This document shows, piece by piece, positions 1 to 8,912 of a stretch of DNA of 64,000 nucleotides. The DNA is from Barnesiella viscericola DSM 18177 (GTDB lineage Bacteria > Bacteroidota > Bacteroidia > Bacteroidales > Barnesiellaceae). The translations under genes and the position numbers were made by a program. Where the stretch lies: positions 992,001 through 1,056,000 of the forward strand of contig NZ_CP007034.1 in the NCBI RefSeq assembly GCF_000512915.1, read 5' to 3'. A model generated the notes under the pieces. It did not search any database, had not been told where the DNA came from, and worked only from the letters and a program-made list of their open reading frames with translations. Each line of letters opens with the position of its first letter. Within the stretch, counting starts at the first letter, position 1.

Positions 1-1667
1 GTCACTCGAAAACCTTCACCGAGACCTACGGCAGCGACGAGTTCAACCACTCGAACGTTTACGGCAAATCGCGCTTCGAGGGTCTCGGCCACAACCTCTC
101 GATCGAGGCCAGCTACGAAATCGACACCCTCAACCTCATCAGCTTCTCGGCCTTCGGCTGGCTGGGCAACAACAAGTCCAACGCCAATTTCGACTACACC
201 TCCTACACCCGGGCCAATGACATCAGCAGTCAATACCAGTCGCTCACCCGCTCGAGCAGCGACTACGGCTCGGTGTCGGGTACGCTCGACTACCAGCGCT
301 CGTTTGCCAAGAAAGACCGCACGCTCACGGCTTCATACCAGTTTGAATACAACCCCAACAACTCGGACTATACCACCGAAAGCAATGGCCTCATCAACTG
401 GAACAGCTACATCGAACGCAGCAAGAACAAGGCTCACGGTACCGAACAGACCGTACAAATCGACTACTTCGACCCCCTCACCGAGATGCACCAGATCGAG
501 GCCGGGGCCAAGTATATCATGCGCTGCAACGTGAGCGACGGCGACCGCACCCAAAGTCTGTGGGACGAACCTACCGATACCTGGAACGATGTGCTGCTGC
601 CGGTCAACGACCTCGACTACACGCAACACATTCTGGGGCTCTATGCCGGCTATGTATTGAAAATCAAGAAATGGAGCGGCAAGGTAGGTGCCCGACTCGA
701 ATCGACCTGGAACGACGGCCGCACCACCAACCACGACGCCGAGGGAGGAACACAAGAGACCCGATTTGACAACGACTTCTTCAACGTGGTGCCCTATGTG
801 ACCCTCTCGTGGCAGCCTCGCGAGATGCAGACCGTCAAGCTCTCCTACACGCAGCGGCTCAGCCGCCCGGGCATCTGGCAGCTCAACCCCTTCAAAGATA
901 CCTCCACCCCCATGCAGGTGACCTACGGTAACCCCAACCTCGACTCCGAGATTTCGCACACCTTCTCGCTGGGATATACCCTCTTCACTGCCACGGGCAT
1001 GAGCCTGGCCGCCGAACTGAACGGCCGCGTGCAGAACAACGGTATCGAGCAGACCATCTTCATGGACGAGAACGGTATCGCCAACGTCACCTACGACAAC
1101 ATAGGGCGGGCCCGCGAGTGCAAACTGAACGTATTCTTCTCGGGCAACGTGCTGCCCACGCTCAACCTCTATACCAACCTCTCGGGCGGATACGGCGATT
1201 ACAGTTCAAAACAGGCCGGATACTCCAACAAGGGGTGGGACTACAACGGTTTCCTGGGTGCCCGCTGGAATGCCTGGAAAGACGGTGCCATCAGTGCCAA
1301 CCTGGGTTACTACTCGGGATTCCGCATGCTGGTGGGAACCACGGCTCCCTTTGCCTTCTGCGGGTTCAGCGTGAGCCAGTCGTTCTTCAACAAGCGGTTG
1401 CAGCTGACCCTCTCGGCCAGCGACCCCTTCTCGAAAGAGCGTAAGTTTGTCATGCACATCAAGAACGACGACTACCGCATCGACAGCTACAACTACAACC
1501 CCTGCCAGTATGTGCGGCTGGGTATAACCTACTCGTTCGGACAGATGAAAAACTCGGTGAAGAAGGCCCGCCGCAGTATCAACAACGACGACCTCAAAAG
1601 CGGCGGCAGCGGTGCCGGTAGCGGCGCCGCCGGCAGCATGAGCGGAGGCTCGGGCGGAGGCATGTAA
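1..1667 (+). CDS. Outer-membrane beta-barrel protein, TonB-dependent receptor-like (5' truncated by window edge)
   Basis: The reading frame is open from base 3 to the TAA at 1665-1667, so about 554 residues of the C-terminal part are present and the start lies outside the window. The protein has alternating polar/aromatic strands, many Tyr/Trp/Asn residues and a final strand ending LGITYSFGQMK, which fits an outer-membrane barrel of the Bacteroidetes 'outer membrane beta-barrel family' type. After the barrel comes a basic stretch and a Gly/Ser-rich tail ending in GGSGGGM. Such low-complexity tails are seen in relatives of this family, where their role is unknown. The N-terminal carboxypeptidase-regulatory-like and plug domains expected for the family are not visible here. 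Substrate cannot be told. A hairpin terminator follows. Confidence 0.75.
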   Translation, partial: HSKTFTETYGSDEFNHSNVYGKSRFEGLGHNLSIEASYEIDTLNLISFSAFGWLGNNKSNANFDYTSYTRANDISSQYQSLTRSSSDYGSVSGTLDYQRSFAKKDRTLTASYQFEYNPNNSDYTTESNGLINWNSYIERSKNKAHGTEQTVQIDYFDPLTEMHQIEAGAKYIMRCNVSDGDRTQSLWDEPTDTWNDVLLPVNDLDYTQHILGLYAGYVLKIKKWSGKVGARLESTWNDGRTTNHDAEGGTQETRFDNDFFNVVPYVTLSWQPREMQTVKLSYTQRLSRPGIWQLNPFKDTSTPMQVTYGNPNLDSEISHTFSLGYTLFTATGMSLAAELNGRVQNNGIEQTIFMDENGIANVTYDNIGRARECKLNVFFSGNVLPTLNLYTNLSGGYGDYSSKQAGYSNKGWDYNGFLGARWNAWKDGAISANLGYYSGFRMLVGTTAPFAFCGFSVSQSFFNKRLQLTLSASDPFSKERKFVMHIKNDDYRIDSYNYNPCQYVRLGITYSFGQMKNSVKKARRSINNDDLKSGGSGAGSGAAGSMSGGSGGGM

Positions 1668-1715
1668 ACATGTAAACTCTACTTATTCAAAACTCTTTTG
1701 ATTTAATACACCTAC

Positions 1716-1765
1716 AAGCCCGTATCCCTGCGAAGAGATGCGGGCTTACTCTTTTTTTCTTTTTC
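1716..1765 (+). terminator. Rho-independent terminator of the beta-barrel gene
   Basis: Arms at 1716-1726 and 1737-1747 pair over 11 bp with one G:U, and are followed by a T-rich run to about 1765. It ends the leftmost gene. In the minus direction there is no T tract, so it probably does not serve the sigma factor gene. Confidence 0.8.
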
Positions 1766-1882
1766 ATCGGGGGAAGGGAGAAAATAGCGTTGGAAAGGTA
1801 GAGGGAGCATTCCCGATAAACCGGGGAGAACCAAACTGGTTCCATCGCGATTTCGGGGCCGATTCCGGCAACAGACAATCGA

Positions 1883-2374
1883 TTAAACAATCTGTTTCTT
1901 ATAGGCTCTTAATTCTTGCTTGATACGGAATATCCGGGTCTTGACCGTACCCAACGGCAGGCCCTGGCTGCGGGCAATCTCGTCGTAGTGATAGCCTTGA
2001 AGATAAAGTTCGAACAGGGTGCGGCTATCGGGCGGCAGGAGACTCATGATGCGCTCTATATCGGTAGCGGAAAAGGAACACTCGGTATCGATTTCGCAGA
2101 AAGTTTCGTCCTCGGGAATTTGGAAGTCAATCGAAAGGGATTGCCGACGAGAGGCACTGCGATGGCAGTTCACAAAAAGGTTGAACATGATGGTGCACAG
2201 CCAGTTCTTGATATTTCCGGACTCCCGGTACATCTCTTTACTCACCAGAGCTTTCAGCGATGTTTCCTGCAACAGGTCTTTGGCATCGTCGTCATTGCGA
2301 GTGAGACTCCGGGCAAAGCCCAACAGAGCACCTTGTAGCCTCACTACGCGCTGCTCAAAATCTTCTTGACTCAT
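1883..2374 (-). CDS. RNA polymerase sigma-70 factor, ECF subfamily
   Basis: This 163-residue protein has the two ECF domains. Region 2 lies at about residues 10-75 (LLGFARSLTRNDDDAKDLLQ, then the KNWLCTIMFNLFVNCHR helix). Region 4 is at about 105-160, with a helix-turn-helix around YDEIARSQGLPLGTVKTRIFR. Length is normal for the family. It stands alone: no FecR-type or other anti-sigma gene is next to it, the gene downstream is separated and convergent, and lptG-tgt lies upstream on the same strand about 110 bases away. It should direct polymerase to a set of promoters elsewhere; the signal is unknown. A TACTTTTA sequence at 2408-2415 (minus strand) could be its -7 box, but no good -33 is seen. 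Confidence 0.9.
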   Translation of the reverse strand: MSQEDFEQRVVRLQGALLGFARSLTRNDDDAKDLLQETSLKALVSKEMYRESGNIKNWLCTIMFNLFVNCHRSASRRQSLSIDFQIPEDETFCEIDTECSFSATDIERIMSLLPPDSRTLFELYLQGYHYDEIARSQGLPLGTVKTRIFRIKQELRAYKKQIV

Positions 2375-2484
2375 TATATGTGTTTAGTCATTAACCGAAT
2401 AAAGGCGTAAAAGTAATATATTATTTCGACAACGAATGTATAAATATCAATTTTTATTCCTCCCGAGAAGAAATGAATCAAATT

Positions 2485-3561
2485 CTATTTCGGAGCCTTC
2501 TTATACAGCACGACGGCTATCACCGTATAGATGATGTTGGGAATCCACATGGCCAGCATGGGTGACGTGGCTCCCGACACGGCAAAGGTCGAGGTGACGG
2601 TCGAGAACAAGATGTAGGAGAAGCTCAACAACAACCCGATACCGATGTTGATACCCATGCCCCCCTTCACCTTGCGCGAAGAGAGCGACATGCCGATGGC
2701 CGTGAGGATAAACGAGGCGGCGGCCATGGCGAAACGCCGTTCATACTCAATCTCGAAATTCTTGATATTGGCCACACCCCGCTCCTTCTGCCGGGCGATG
2801 TAGCGACGCAACTCGGGAGTAGTCATCATCTCGCTGTCGTTTTGCGAAATGAGGAAATCGGAGGGCTCGATGGGGACGATGGTGTCGAGCGACGTACCCC
2901 GCACCAGCTCCTCGCGCATGCCGTTGAAATTGCGTATCAGGTAGTTGTTGACCCGCCAGTGGTAGGCCGAGTCGTAGTTGACGGTCTGAGCGGTGAGTCG
3001 CGATTTCAGCACCTTCTTGTCAAACTTTTCGAGCGAGAAGCGGTAGCCGGTCTTGTTGCTGTTGTCGTAGCGCGATATGTAGGCGATGACCCCCGGCTCG
3101 ACCTGCAACTGTATGTTGCTGGCATAGTCGACCCGCTTGTTCTTCACGTAGGTATTGGTGTACTCGATGCGGGTCACGTTGGCGGGCGGAATGACATAGC
3201 AGCTCAGATAAAGGTTCAAGGCCGCGATAATGGCGGCCGAAATCATGTAGGGCACAAAGAGCCGCTTGAAACTGATTCCGCTCGACAACATGGCGATAAT
3301 CTCGGAATTGTCGGCCAGCTTGGAGGTGAAGAAGATGACGGCGATAAAGGTGAACAGCGGGCTGAACAGGTTGGCAAAATAGGGCAGGAAATTGAAAAAA
3401 TAGTCGAATATCGTGGCCGACAGCGGAGCTTTGAGGAACGAATCGAGCTTCTCGTTGATGTCGAACATGACCGTGATAGCCAGGATAAGGGCTATGGCAA
3501 AGAAGTATGTTCCCAAAAACTTCTTGATGATATAGATGTCTATCTTTTTCAGTACCTTCAT
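2485..3561 (-). CDS. lptG: LptF/LptG family lipopolysaccharide export permease
   Basis: A 358-residue inner-membrane protein of the YjgP/YjgQ family. Three membrane segments lie in the first 120 residues, a periplasmic beta-jellyroll-like part at about 130-260, and three more membrane segments at the C-terminus. Family members join LptB2 and extract LPS from the inner membrane for the LptC-A-D bridge. I chose the ATG at 3561 (MKVLKK...). An upstream in-frame start at 3813 would lie inside tgt and adds residues unlike the family. The gene begins 11 bases after the tgt stop, so the two are an operon. Whether it is the LptF or LptG partner is judged only from general appearance. Confidence 0.88.
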   Translation of the reverse strand: MKVLKKIDIYIIKKFLGTYFFAIALILAITVMFDINEKLDSFLKAPLSATIFDYFFNFLPYFANLFSPLFTFIAVIFFTSKLADNSEIIAMLSSGISFKRLFVPYMISAAIIAALNLYLSCYVIPPANVTRIEYTNTYVKNKRVDYASNIQLQVEPGVIAYISRYDNSNKTGYRFSLEKFDKKVLKSRLTAQTVNYDSAYHWRVNNYLIRNFNGMREELVRGTSLDTIVPIEPSDFLISQNDSEMMTTPELRRYIARQKERGVANIKNFEIEYERRFAMAAASFILTAIGMSLSSRKVKGGMGINIGIGLLLSFSYILFSTVTSTFAVSGATSPMLAMWIPNIIYTVIAVVLYKKAPK

Positions 3562-3572
3562 CGTGCGATGCT

Positions 3573-4703
3573 TTACAACCGTGTGGTCACGCGGCGCACC
3601 ATCTCGTCCTTCCAGGGCTTGAACGTGCCGGCCAGAATCTGACGACGGGCCTCCTGTGTGAGCCATACATAAAATGCCAAGTTGTGTATCGAGGCTATCT
3701 GCATGGCCAGAATCTCTTCGCTGATGAAGAGGTGGCGCAGATAGGCCTTGCTGTAACAGGTATCGACATACGACGTACCCTCGGGGTCGATGGGCGAGAA
3801 ATCGTCGGCCCATTTCTTGTTGCGCATGTTCATGATGCCGTTGCGGGTGAAGAGCATGCCGTTGCGGCCGTTGCGGGTAGGCATCACGCAGTCAAACATG
3901 TCGACACCCCGCTCGATACCCTCCAAGATATTGGCGGGGGTACCCACCCCCATGAGGTAGCGGGGCTTGTCCTGCGGCAGAATGTCGTTGACCACTTCGA
4001 TCATCTCGTACATCTTTTCGGTAGGCTCACCCACGGCCAGTCCGCCGATGGCATTGCCGTCGGCCCCCAGGTCGGCCACATGCTTGGCCGCCTCGGTGCG
4101 CAGGTCGCGATAGACACACCCCTGCACGATGGGGAAAAACGTCTGCCGGTAGCCATACAGCCCCTCGGTCTCGCAAAAGTGCTTCCACCCCCGGTCGAGC
4201 CAGCGGCGAGTCAGCGCCAGCGACTTTTTGGCATAGTCATAGTCGGCATCGCCCGGGGTACACTCGTCGAGCGCCATCATGATGTCCGACCCGATGATGC
4301 GCTGCGTATCCACCACATTCTCGGGCGTGAAGAGGTGTTTCGAGCCGTCGATGTGCGAGCGGAAGTGCGCCCCCTCTTCGGTGAGCTTGCGACGGTCCGA
4401 CAGCGAGAAGACCTGGAAGCCGCCACTATCGGTGAGAATGGGACGCTCCCACCCGTTGAACTTGTGCAACCCGCCGGCCTTGTGCAAGATGTCGAGGCCC
4501 GGGCGCAGGTACAGGTGATAGGTGTTGCCCAGGATTATCTGGGCCTTGATGTCGTCGCGCAGCTCGCGCTGATGCACAGCCTTGACCGACGCTACCGTGC
4601 CCACGGGCATGAAGATAGGCGTCAGTATCGTGCCGTGGTCGGTCGTGATTACGCCGGCCCGGGCATGGCTACGCTCATCGGTATGTATCAGCTCAAAATT
4701 CAT
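3573..4703 (-). CDS. tgt: tRNA-guanine(34) transglycosylase (queuosine biosynthesis)
   Basis: A 376-residue TIM-barrel enzyme that swaps guanine 34 of GUN-anticodon tRNAs for preQ1. Visible family motifs are DSGGFQVFSL (about residue 90), GGLAVGEP and FDCVMPTRNGRNG, whose Asp is the expected nucleophile. The C-terminal zinc site is altered. Where most bacterial enzymes have C-x-C-x2-C just before the SKAYLRHL stretch, this protein reads DPEGTSYVDTCYSKAYLRHL, with Gly, Ser and Asp at the three Cys positions, although the later His (ASIHN) is kept. The start at 4703 begins the family sequence MNFELI. A promoter lies about 100 bases upstream at 4804-4835. lptG follows in the operon. Confidence 0.95.
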   Translation of the reverse strand: MNFELIHTDERSHARAGVITTDHGTILTPIFMPVGTVASVKAVHQRELRDDIKAQIILGNTYHLYLRPGLDILHKAGGLHKFNGWERPILTDSGGFQVFSLSDRRKLTEEGAHFRSHIDGSKHLFTPENVVDTQRIIGSDIMMALDECTPGDADYDYAKKSLALTRRWLDRGWKHFCETEGLYGYRQTFFPIVQGCVYRDLRTEAAKHVADLGADGNAIGGLAVGEPTEKMYEMIEVVNDILPQDKPRYLMGVGTPANILEGIERGVDMFDCVMPTRNGRNGMLFTRNGIMNMRNKKWADDFSPIDPEGTSYVDTCYSKAYLRHLFISEEILAMQIASIHNLAFYVWLTQEARRQILAGTFKPWKDEMVRRVTTRL

Positions 4704-4803
4704 CGTCTGTCGTTCCAATTCGAGTATTCGGGAGCGCCGCCGCAAGCAGCTGCCCCCACCTGTATCGCCCATCGAGCGAGACAGGTCGCAATTTTTCAGG
4801 CTA

Positions 4804-4835
4804 CAAAGATAGTGCAAGCAAAGGGCAAAATCAAA
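4804..4835 (-). promoter_or_regulatory. Promoter of tgt-lptG
   Basis: On the minus strand there is TTTG (4835-4832), a 20-base spacer and TATCTTTG (4811-4804), an exact match to the Bacteroidetes housekeeping promoter. The spacer ends in GCAC before the -7 box, loosely like the promoter repeats at 25-31 kb. Further upstream GGGCAAAA and TTTTGCCC form an inverted repeat. The rest of 4704-5022 holds no gene. Confidence 0.75.
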
Positions 4836-5006
4836 TTTATTTCGGTTTTGCCCGGCCGAATTTCGGCCGGCCCCCACCGGCCGGGGAGAAAAAGGAGGAG
4901 AAAAGACGGGGTATCGTTCCCGGCTTGGTGAATCGATTAAATGTTTTTATAATATTATTAACGGTTAATTTTCGGGAGAATCGCCGGGCGGTTTCCAAAT
5001 TGCGGG

Positions 5007-5014
5007 TATCTTTG
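5007..5014 (+). promoter_or_regulatory. -7 box very close to the start of the 5023 gene
   Basis: TATCTTTG is a perfect -7 box ending only 8 bases before the ATG at 5023. Transcription would then begin about 2-4 bases before the start codon, giving an almost leaderless mRNA. No clear -33 TTTG is present at 20 bases distance. Confidence 0.45.
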
Positions 5015-5022
5015 TAACCGTT

Positions 5023-5892
5023 ATGCGGAATCCACGAACAACACAGTTGCTGCGCCCATGGGTTTGCGGACTTTTCATGACCTGCGCCGTCGCGGTGTGG
5101 GCCGAGTCGCCTGCGCCGCCTCCCATGCGTCCGGGCAACGGGTCGGAACTGGAAATCAAAGGGGGTGAACTGTCGTGGCCCCGCACCGAACAGATGCCTA
5201 CCTCTACCCCCAAAGACCAATTCATACAACGTCGGCTCGACGACCATTTGGAGAAGGCTTCGCTGCAAGTGATGAAACCCTCGACGCTCTTCCCCGAGAA
5301 CCCGTCGGAGTTTATGATGAACGTCATCTTGCTGCATGCCGTGAAGGACAGTATCGCCAGCCTGCATGACGAGACGATTGCCCGCATGGGCGAGATGTTC
5401 CTGATGCGCAATCTGCTGCGCCCCCTCTCGGACGACCGCCCCGACCCGGTCAACAACTTTATGATGGGGGCTCCCAACACCATGCCGTTCGGTCTTGGGA
5501 TAGCCTATGTGGGAATTATCGACCCCGTGGAGCTTTATCGCGAATGGAAACGCAAGAAACAGGCGCTGCGCACCAAGATGGTGCTGATGACGCTCTTCGG
5601 CGACGACAACCGCCTGCTCACCAAGCAGGAGACCGATTCTATCAAACTGAGCATCGAGAAGAAACGGAATGTCCCGGTGAGCCGAATCGCCAACCCGGTG
5701 CTTATCTCTACCTTGTTGGAAAACGACACGATAGTGGCCCCCTCGAAACCCAAGTTCAGGGCTCCGTTGTGGGGCAAAGAACGTCCCGAGATTCCCCTCG
5801 ACACACTTGCCTTGCCGGGCGACTCGACCGTGCGCCCCACCCCTGCGGCGGCTGCCCGCCCCGACTCCATCGCCTCCCGATGCCGGGAGTGA
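5023..5892 (+). CDS. Exported protein of unknown function
   Basis: I do not recognise this 289-residue protein. It begins with a Sec-type signal (basic start, hydrophobic core around LRPWVCGLFMTCAVAVWA, likely cut after AWAE or nearby). The mature part is helical and rich in Met, Leu and charged residues, with a Pro/Ala-rich C-terminus. There is no lipobox, since the Cys residues in the signal are not followed by a fitting site. Starting later, at Met19, would destroy the signal, so 5023 is preferred even though a -7 promoter box ends just 8 bases upstream. Its neighbours are divergent tgt and downstream clpB, which appears to have its own control region, so the context gives little hint of function. 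Confidence 0.7.
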   Translation: MRNPRTTQLLRPWVCGLFMTCAVAVWAESPAPPPMRPGNGSELEIKGGELSWPRTEQMPTSTPKDQFIQRRLDDHLEKASLQVMKPSTLFPENPSEFMMNVILLHAVKDSIASLHDETIARMGEMFLMRNLLRPLSDDRPDPVNNFMMGAPNTMPFGLGIAYVGIIDPVELYREWKRKKQALRTKMVLMTLFGDDNRLLTKQETDSIKLSIEKKRNVPVSRIANPVLISTLLENDTIVAPSKPKFRAPLWGKERPEIPLDTLALPGDSTVRPTPAAAARPDSIASRCRE

Positions 5893-5977
5893 CCTCATCG
5901 CACCCTCTCCTCCCCCCTTACCTGCCCCACCCTGCGAACCTTCGTTCCGCCCCGGTTGTTGTAAGGAGTAAAGCCGC

Positions 5978-6065
5978 GACATTTTGTCAGCCACCGAACC
6001 GGCTACAAATGACCGCCTTACCAGTCGGCCCCGAAAACCGGTCGGCCAGAGTAGACATTTTGTCA
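5978..6065 (+). promoter_or_regulatory. Two identical palindromic sites upstream of clpB
   Basis: The 12-base sequence GACATTTTGTCA occurs at 5978-5989 and again at 6054-6065, 76 bases apart. Its core is an inverted repeat, GACA-N3-TGTC. Two such copies between a gene end and clpB suggest binding sites for one dimeric regulator. I see no CIRCE element (HrcA operator) here. Confidence 0.5.
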
Positions 6066-6109
6066 TGTTAAACAGTTGATTTTCAGACAATATTTCGCTC
6101 ATTTACGAC

Positions 6110-6124
6110 TGGCACTGCTTTTGA
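6110..6124 (+). promoter_or_regulatory. Possible sigma-54 promoter of clpB
   Basis: TGGCACTGCTTTTGA matches the -24 half of the sigma-54 consensus (TGGCAC) exactly and has the right spacing to TTG of the -12 half. The expected C of the -12 GC is A here. The start would be near 6136, about 40 bases before the clpB ATG. The twin palindromes at about -75 and -150 would suit an enhancer-binding activator. Confidence 0.4.
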
Positions 6125-6174
6125 CTATACGAGGGTGTAAATCAAAAAAATGAAAATAGAAAGGAGTACACGAT

Positions 6175-8763
6175 ATGAACTTTGACAATTTTACAATCAA
6201 ATCGCAGGAGGCCGTGCAAAAGGCCGTGCAGATTGCTCGCGACCACAACGAGCAGTCGATCGAGCCGGTGCATCTGCTGAAAGGGATTCTGCAAGTGGGC
6301 GAAAGCCTCACTTCGTATCTGTTCCAGAAGCTTGATGTCAACGCCGGTTTGTTGAACAGTCAGGTCGATCGGGAAATAGAATCGTTGCCCAAGGTAAGCG
6401 GGGGCGAACCCTACTTGAGCCGCGAGGCCAACGACGCTCTTCAAAAAGCCATCGACTACTCTAAGAAACTGGGCGACCAGTTTGTAGCCCTCGAAGCCAT
6501 GCTGATGGGTCTGTTCTTGACGAAAAGTCCGGCTTCGTCCTTCTTGAAGGATGCCGGCGTGACCGAAAAGGAGCTGGGAGCAGCCATCGACGAGTTGCGG
6601 AAAGGGAAAAAAGTTACCGAGGCTTCGGCCGAGGATACCTATAATGCGTTGAGCAAATATGCCATCAACTTGACCGAGCGTGCCCGTAGCGGCAAACTCG
6701 ACCCGGTGATTGGCCGTGACGACGAGATTCGTCGGGTATTGCAGATTTTGAGTCGGCGTACCAAAAACAACCCTATCCTGATAGGTGAACCGGGTACCGG
6801 TAAGACGGCTATCGCCGAGGGGTTGGCTCACCGTATCGTGCGTGGCGATGTGCCCGAGAACTTGAAGAGCAAACAGATCTTCTCGCTCGACATGGGTGCC
6901 CTTATCGCCGGTGCCAAATACAAGGGTGAATTTGAGGAACGACTCAAATCGGTAGTCAACGAGGTGATTCAAAGCGAAGGCGAGATTATCCTCTTCATCG
7001 ATGAGATTCACACCTTGGTGGGTGCCGGCAAGAGCGACGGTGCCATGGACGCTGCCAACATCTTGAAACCTGCCCTGGCCCGTGGCGAACTGAGGGCCAT
7101 CGGTGCCACTACCCTCGACGAGTACCAGAAGTATTTCGAGAAGGATAAGGCTCTTGAACGTCGGTTCCAGATCGTGATGGTCGACGAGCCCGACGAGATG
7201 AGCAGCATTTCGATTCTGCGTGGCTTGAAAGAGCGGTATGAAAACCACCACAAAGTGCGGATTAAAGATGATGCCATCATCGCTGCCGTACAGTTGTCGG
7301 AACGGTACATTACCGACCGGTTCCTGCCCGATAAGGCCATCGACCTGATGGACGAGGCCGCCGCCAAATTGCGTATCGAGGTCGACTCGGTGCCCGAGGC
7401 TCTCGACGAAATCACGCGGCGTATCAAACAGCTCGAAATCGAACGCGAGGCCATCAAGCGGGAAAACGATACCGAGAAGCTGCAACAGCTGGGTAAGGAG
7501 ATCGCCGACTTGAAGGAGGAGGAGACCAAATTCCGCGCCAAATGGCAATCGGAGAAAGAGCTGGTCAACCGCATACAGCAGAACAAGATCGACATCGAGA
7601 ACCTGCGCTTCGAGGCCGATAAGGCCGAACGCGAAGGCGACTACGGCAAAGTGGCCGAGATACGGTATGCCAAAATCAAGGAGAAAGAGGACGACATACA
7701 CGCCACGCAACAACGCTTGCACGAGTTGCAGGGCGACAAGGCCATGATCAAGGAGGAGGTCGATGCCGAGGATATCGCCGACGTGGTATCGCGGTGGACG
7801 GGTATCCCCGTGAACAAGATGATGCAGAGCGAGAAAGACAAACTGCTGCACCTCGAAGAGGAGTTGCACAAACGGGTGGTAGGTCAGGACGAGGCCATTA
7901 CCGCCATTGCCGACGCCGTGCGTCGGAGCCGGGCCGGCTTGAACGATCCCCGCAAACCTATCGGGTCGTTCATCTTCCTGGGTACGACCGGTGTTGGTAA
8001 AACCGAGCTAGCCAAGGCGTTGGCCGAATACCTGTTCGACGACGAGAACATGATGACGCGTATCGATATGAGTGAATATCAGGAGAAATTCAGCGCCACG
8101 CGACTCATCGGTTCACCTCCCGGATACGTGGGCTACGACGAGGGCGGCCAGCTGACCGAGGCCATCAGACGGAAACCCTATTCGGTAGTTCTGTTCGATG
8201 AAATCGAGAAGGCTCACCCCGACATCTTCAACATCTTGTTGCAGGTACTCGACGATGGCCGTCTGACCGATAACAAGGGCCGGTTGGTCAACTTCAAGAA
8301 CACCATTATCATCATGACCTCCAACATGGGGTCGTCGCTGATACGGGAGAACTTCGAGAAGATGACTGATGCCAATCGCTCCGAGGTAATCGAAAAGACC
8401 AAAGAGCAGGTTTTGGAGATGTTGAAACAGACCATACGTCCCGAATTCCTCAACCGTATCGACGAGACCATCATGTTCACGCCGCTTACGAAGAAAGAGA
8501 TTGAAGAGATTGTTTCGCTGCAAATCAACAACATCAAGAAGATGCTCGAGAAGAACGGTGTTACGCTCGAAATCACACCCAAGGCCCTGAGCCTCATCGC
8601 CACCGAGGGTTACGACCCCGAGTTTGGTGCCCGTCCCGTCAAACGGGTTATCCACCGGCTTATCCTCAACCAGTTGTCGAAAGACCTGCTGGCTCAGAAA
8701 GTCGACCGCTCGAAACCTATCGTGGTCGATGCCGAAAACGATCAAATCGTATTCCGCAACTGA
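6175..8763 (+). CDS. clpB: ATP-dependent disaggregase chaperone ClpB
   Basis: A full-length 862-residue Hsp100 protein. It has two N-terminal Clp repeats (about 1-150) and AAA module 1 with Walker A GEPGTGKT (about 204-211) and Walker B LFIDEIH. The long coiled-coil middle domain that marks ClpB lies at about 400-530. AAA module 2 has Walker A GTTGVGKT (about 603-610) and VLFDEIEKA. It forms hexamers and, with DnaK, threads aggregated proteins through its pore. No IGL/F-type ClpP-binding loop was noticed, as expected. An AAAGGAG-type ribosome site precedes the ATG. Upstream control appears to be special (twin palindromes and a sigma-54-like site). A strong terminator follows. Confidence 0.98.
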   Translation: MNFDNFTIKSQEAVQKAVQIARDHNEQSIEPVHLLKGILQVGESLTSYLFQKLDVNAGLLNSQVDREIESLPKVSGGEPYLSREANDALQKAIDYSKKLGDQFVALEAMLMGLFLTKSPASSFLKDAGVTEKELGAAIDELRKGKKVTEASAEDTYNALSKYAINLTERARSGKLDPVIGRDDEIRRVLQILSRRTKNNPILIGEPGTGKTAIAEGLAHRIVRGDVPENLKSKQIFSLDMGALIAGAKYKGEFEERLKSVVNEVIQSEGEIILFIDEIHTLVGAGKSDGAMDAANILKPALARGELRAIGATTLDEYQKYFEKDKALERRFQIVMVDEPDEMSSISILRGLKERYENHHKVRIKDDAIIAAVQLSERYITDRFLPDKAIDLMDEAAAKLRIEVDSVPEALDEITRRIKQLEIEREAIKRENDTEKLQQLGKEIADLKEEETKFRAKWQSEKELVNRIQQNKIDIENLRFEADKAEREGDYGKVAEIRYAKIKEKEDDIHATQQRLHELQGDKAMIKEEVDAEDIADVVSRWTGIPVNKMMQSEKDKLLHLEEELHKRVVGQDEAITAIADAVRRSRAGLNDPRKPIGSFIFLGTTGVGKTELAKALAEYLFDDENMMTRIDMSEYQEKFSATRLIGSPPGYVGYDEGGQLTEAIRRKPYSVVLFDEIEKAHPDIFNILLQVLDDGRLTDNKGRLVNFKNTIIIMTSNMGSSLIRENFEKMTDANRSEVIEKTKEQVLEMLKQTIRPEFLNRIDETIMFTPLTKKEIEEIVSLQINNIKKMLEKNGVTLEITPKALSLIATEGYDPEFGARPVKRVIHRLILNQLSKDLLAQKVDRSKPIVVDAENDQIVFRN

Positions 8764-8780
8764 TGCGGGTGTAAATAATC

Positions 8781-8818
8781 AAGGGAGCAACCCCACCGTG
8801 GGGTCGCTCCCTTTTTTT
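8781..8818 (+). terminator. Terminator of clpB
   Basis: AAGGGAGC (8781-8788) pairs with GCTCCCTT (8806-8813), extended by an inner CCCCAC/GTGGGG helix, and runs into seven Ts. Confidence 0.9.
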
Positions 8819-8832
8819 GTGCCCATACGAAA

Positions 8833-8866
8833 CAGGCTACGTCTCCCCGCCGGGGAACGTAGCCTG
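8833..8866 (-). terminator. Probable terminator of the DUF4890-like gene
   Basis: A 10-bp stem (8833-8842 with 8857-8866) has a GC-rich inner part. In the minus direction it is followed by only TTT, so termination may be weak or rely on the adjoining clpB hairpin. Confidence 0.5.
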
Positions 8867-8912
8867 CTTCCTTAACTACCTATAAAACCTATAAAACACA
8901 TATGGAAAATTG

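Noticed and set aside
4837-6102. Minus-strand open frame opposite the 5023 gene (421 codons)
   Set aside because: Low-complexity Arg/Gly-rich translation. The plus strand has a signal peptide and a promoter box.
6142-7869. Long minus-strand open frame opposite clpB (575 codons)
   Set aside because: It is a shadow of the strongly coding clpB frame. No family resemblance.
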